Shown here in pieces: positions 62,204 to 64,000 of a stretch of DNA of 64,000 nt; within the stretch, counting starts at the first letter, position 1; the number at the start of each line of letters is the position of its first letter. The notes under the pieces are model-generated. The model had not been told where the DNA came from. It saw only the letters and a list, made by a program, of their open reading frames with translations, and searched no databases. The stretch covers positions 10,854,896 through 10,918,895 of the forward strand of contig CM029119.1 in assembly GCA_016859345.1 (NCBI GenBank), given 5' to 3'. This DNA comes from Istiophorus platypterus (lineage: Eukaryota; Chordata; Actinopteri; Istiophoriformes; Istiophoridae). A program made the translations under genes and the position numbers.

Positions 62204-62542
62204 TCAAATAACATTGAGTAGAATCACAGTAACATAAACATTTGATTTTATTCCTGCTGAATCCATGAATGTTTTCATCCACCTGGAGGATTTCTGCAGG
62301 AGTGTTGGTTCTCTCAAGTATTTGAATAAAATGATGTAATTCTTCAAAAGTATACGCTGAGCAGCTTTATACACACTGGTTCTGGTTGTATCTTTCAAAA
62401 ATGTGCCAGAAAAGATGAGTCTAGAAACGTGGAAAACATCTCCCTGGTCTATATGATATTTTTCTCTTTCATCAGTATCGTACTTCAAAGTAATTCGTAT
62501 TTGATCAGAGATCATTACTGAGCTTTGGTCATTTCTTGGATC
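62204..62542 (-). other. coding-like segment of unknown identity
   Basis: On the minus strand, 339 bp is open from a splice-acceptor-like tctctaacag to a TGA at 62204-62206. It encodes 112 residues including ISDQIRITLKYDTDER and GDVFHVSRLIFSGTF. Over the last third a second frame (EELHHFIQILERTNTPAEIL) also looks protein-like, as if a frameshift had occurred. I do not recognise a family. In human the next gene after VAT1 is IFI35 in this orientation, but no IFI35 motif is visible. It may be a decayed exon, a pseudogene or chance. Confidence 0.25.
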
Positions 62543-64000
62543 CTGTTAGAGATAATTCATTTAATTTGATGATGTGATTAGTAACTTTAATGGATCAGAT
62601 TTTGTAACTTACCGATCCAAGTGTGTTTTATCAGTTAACAGTTGTGTAAAACTAGTTATAATTAGCAGTAGTGATCCTTAGTCTAGTGTAAGAGATTGAG
62701 ATGCACTACTGAGATGTCTGTGATGATGAGTGAAACTGTCTTTTCGCGCACTCCGGTGTGATGAATACTGTTCAACAATAGTCTCTTTAGAGAATGCCTA
62801 GGTCAGTACCCTATTGTACTTTTCTCACTTATTTGTGCCAAGTGTAGGCCTTTCACCACTGACATCAAGCCAACTGTGAATAACATTTAGCGGGACTTCC
62901 CGCCTTGGCAATCACTCCAGGGTTTTCTTCCAAACAATGTCAGGCTGAACTTGAGCTAAAAGTGTTTGGCAAAAGCAAAGTGAAAACTGCCTGATTTACA
63001 GAACTGCAGTTCAGGATGTGTTACTTAGTGATAACTCTTATACATAAAGGGAGTGGATAAAAAGTTGAAGAAAAACAAGGATCACGCTTTGCTTTTATCT
63101 ATAACTTGTCTTAATCATGCTTCTACCGTTATGCACTTTGTATTTCTGTGCTAACCCAACATTAATTTTGAAGCCTTTGCAGCACATGGTGATGTATTAT
63201 TAAGATTCCATTTTTTAATAGCATGTAAATGCGGAGTTATGGCTCAGTAATTCAAATGCTTTGTCCAGCTGTGGGTGTAATTCAATGCGATGACGCAGAG
63301 GACGCTGCCGAAGCAGCAAAAAAAAAAGAAAAAAAAAGAAAAGAGTTTCCCCTCCATCCACAGCAGACCACCTCCTCACATTCCTCTCTCCACTTCTCTC
63401 AGTCCTGCTTTCGGTCTCTCTCTAAACTCTCTGCCTCTCCATCTTACATTGTTTTGACTTCTAAAGAGTACTTGCGACAAAGTTTTACATGTAATGCTTT
63501 GTATTATTTACATTTGTGTCTTCTTTTCTTTCTTTTTTTTTTTGGCCATTTGGACAAGTATTTTTAAGTTTGGCCAGGTTTCCTTCTCAGAGTATGAAGT
63601 AAGACCTGATGTGGATTTAGAGAGGGGAACTGGAGTCTTATTGTGATTATATGAAGTTAATCAAAACTCACAGTTTTTACCCTTTCAGACTTTCTTTTTT
63701 GGGGGTGTTGTTTTACTTATTTGTGAACCCATAAGCCCCATGTTTACCTGCATGATAGATGGAAATGTTACAAACCTAGACTCACGGTTTAACTACTGAT
63801 TTAACCGAATAGTAGACACTTTTATTTAATGAGCTTGTTGAGTTCTATATGACAATTGAACCACTGGTAAAAGAGCAAACATATAAGACATTAAACACAT
63901 ATTTGCAAATATTTATATAGCAGGTATATTTATGACTGATTGCAATCAAATGTAAACAGTCAGGGAATAAAGAAACTTTTTTTTTGTGCCAAAATGTAGC
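62543..64000. other. intergenic region right of vat1
   Basis: No gene is supported. A pyrimidine-rich tract lies at 63349-63445 after an A-rich run at 63320-63343. The remainder is AT-rich unique-looking sequence to the window edge. Confidence 0.6.

Noticed and set aside
62543..62660. Joining an upstream minus-strand exon (donor at 62612) to the segment at 62542
   Set aside because: Every phase tried gives a stop codon close to the junction, so a working two-exon gene is not supported.
1..64000. CRISPR arrays, operons, phage or viral genes
   Set aside because: Tandem repeats present are microsatellites without spacers, and gene structure is plainly vertebrate; nothing viral was recognised.

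Overview
The window is vertebrate nuclear DNA, almost certainly from a percomorph (spiny-rayed) teleost. Genes are split by GT-AG introns of 0.2 to 19 kb, promoters are CpG-rich, dinucleotide microsatellites are abundant, and the non-coding DNA carries several dispersed repeats that I recognise as common in percomorph genomes. There are no bacterial, viral, CRISPR or operon-type features.

Three protein genes can be built exon by exon. (1) 968-4417, plus strand: the last three coding exons of brca1, encoding most of the second BRCT domain and the stop codon; the rest of the gene lies left of the window. (2) 45441-16267, minus strand: a complete five-exon rnd2 (Rnd-family atypical Rho GTPase, 230 residues). 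(3) 49463-61466, plus strand: a complete six-exon vat1 (synaptic vesicle membrane protein VAT-1, medium-chain quinone-oxidoreductase fold, 429 residues). Every exon joins its neighbour in frame, and the two upstream brca1 exons have the lengths known for the matching human exons (74 and 61 bp).

Layout: 1-4.7 kb brca1 3' end; 4.7-15.5 kb intergenic DNA rich in repeat remnants; 15.5-45.5 kb rnd2 with a 19 kb intron 2; 45.4-49.5 kb divergent rnd2/vat1 promoter region with two or three CpG-rich patches; 49.5-62.2 kb vat1; 62.2-64 kb mostly non-coding, with one coding-like minus-strand segment of unknown identity. brca1 and rnd2 are tail to tail, and rnd2 and vat1 are head to head. This is the gene order and orientation of human 17q21 (BRCA1-RND2-VAT1). 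The three genes work in different processes (DNA repair, actin/neuronal morphology, vesicle/mitochondrial membrane biology), so the linkage looks like inherited synteny and not a functional cluster.

I found no evidence of a new multi-gene system. The points most worth a second look are the brca1 tail in a teleost, a perfect 17-bp hairpin next to a cruciform-prone microsatellite in the last brca1 intron, a detached CpG island that may be an unrecognised vat1 promoter or 5' exon, the long Lys/Glu-rich tail of VAT1, a TTAA-flanked MITE-like element in vat1 intron 4, and the unidentified coding-like segment downstream of vat1.
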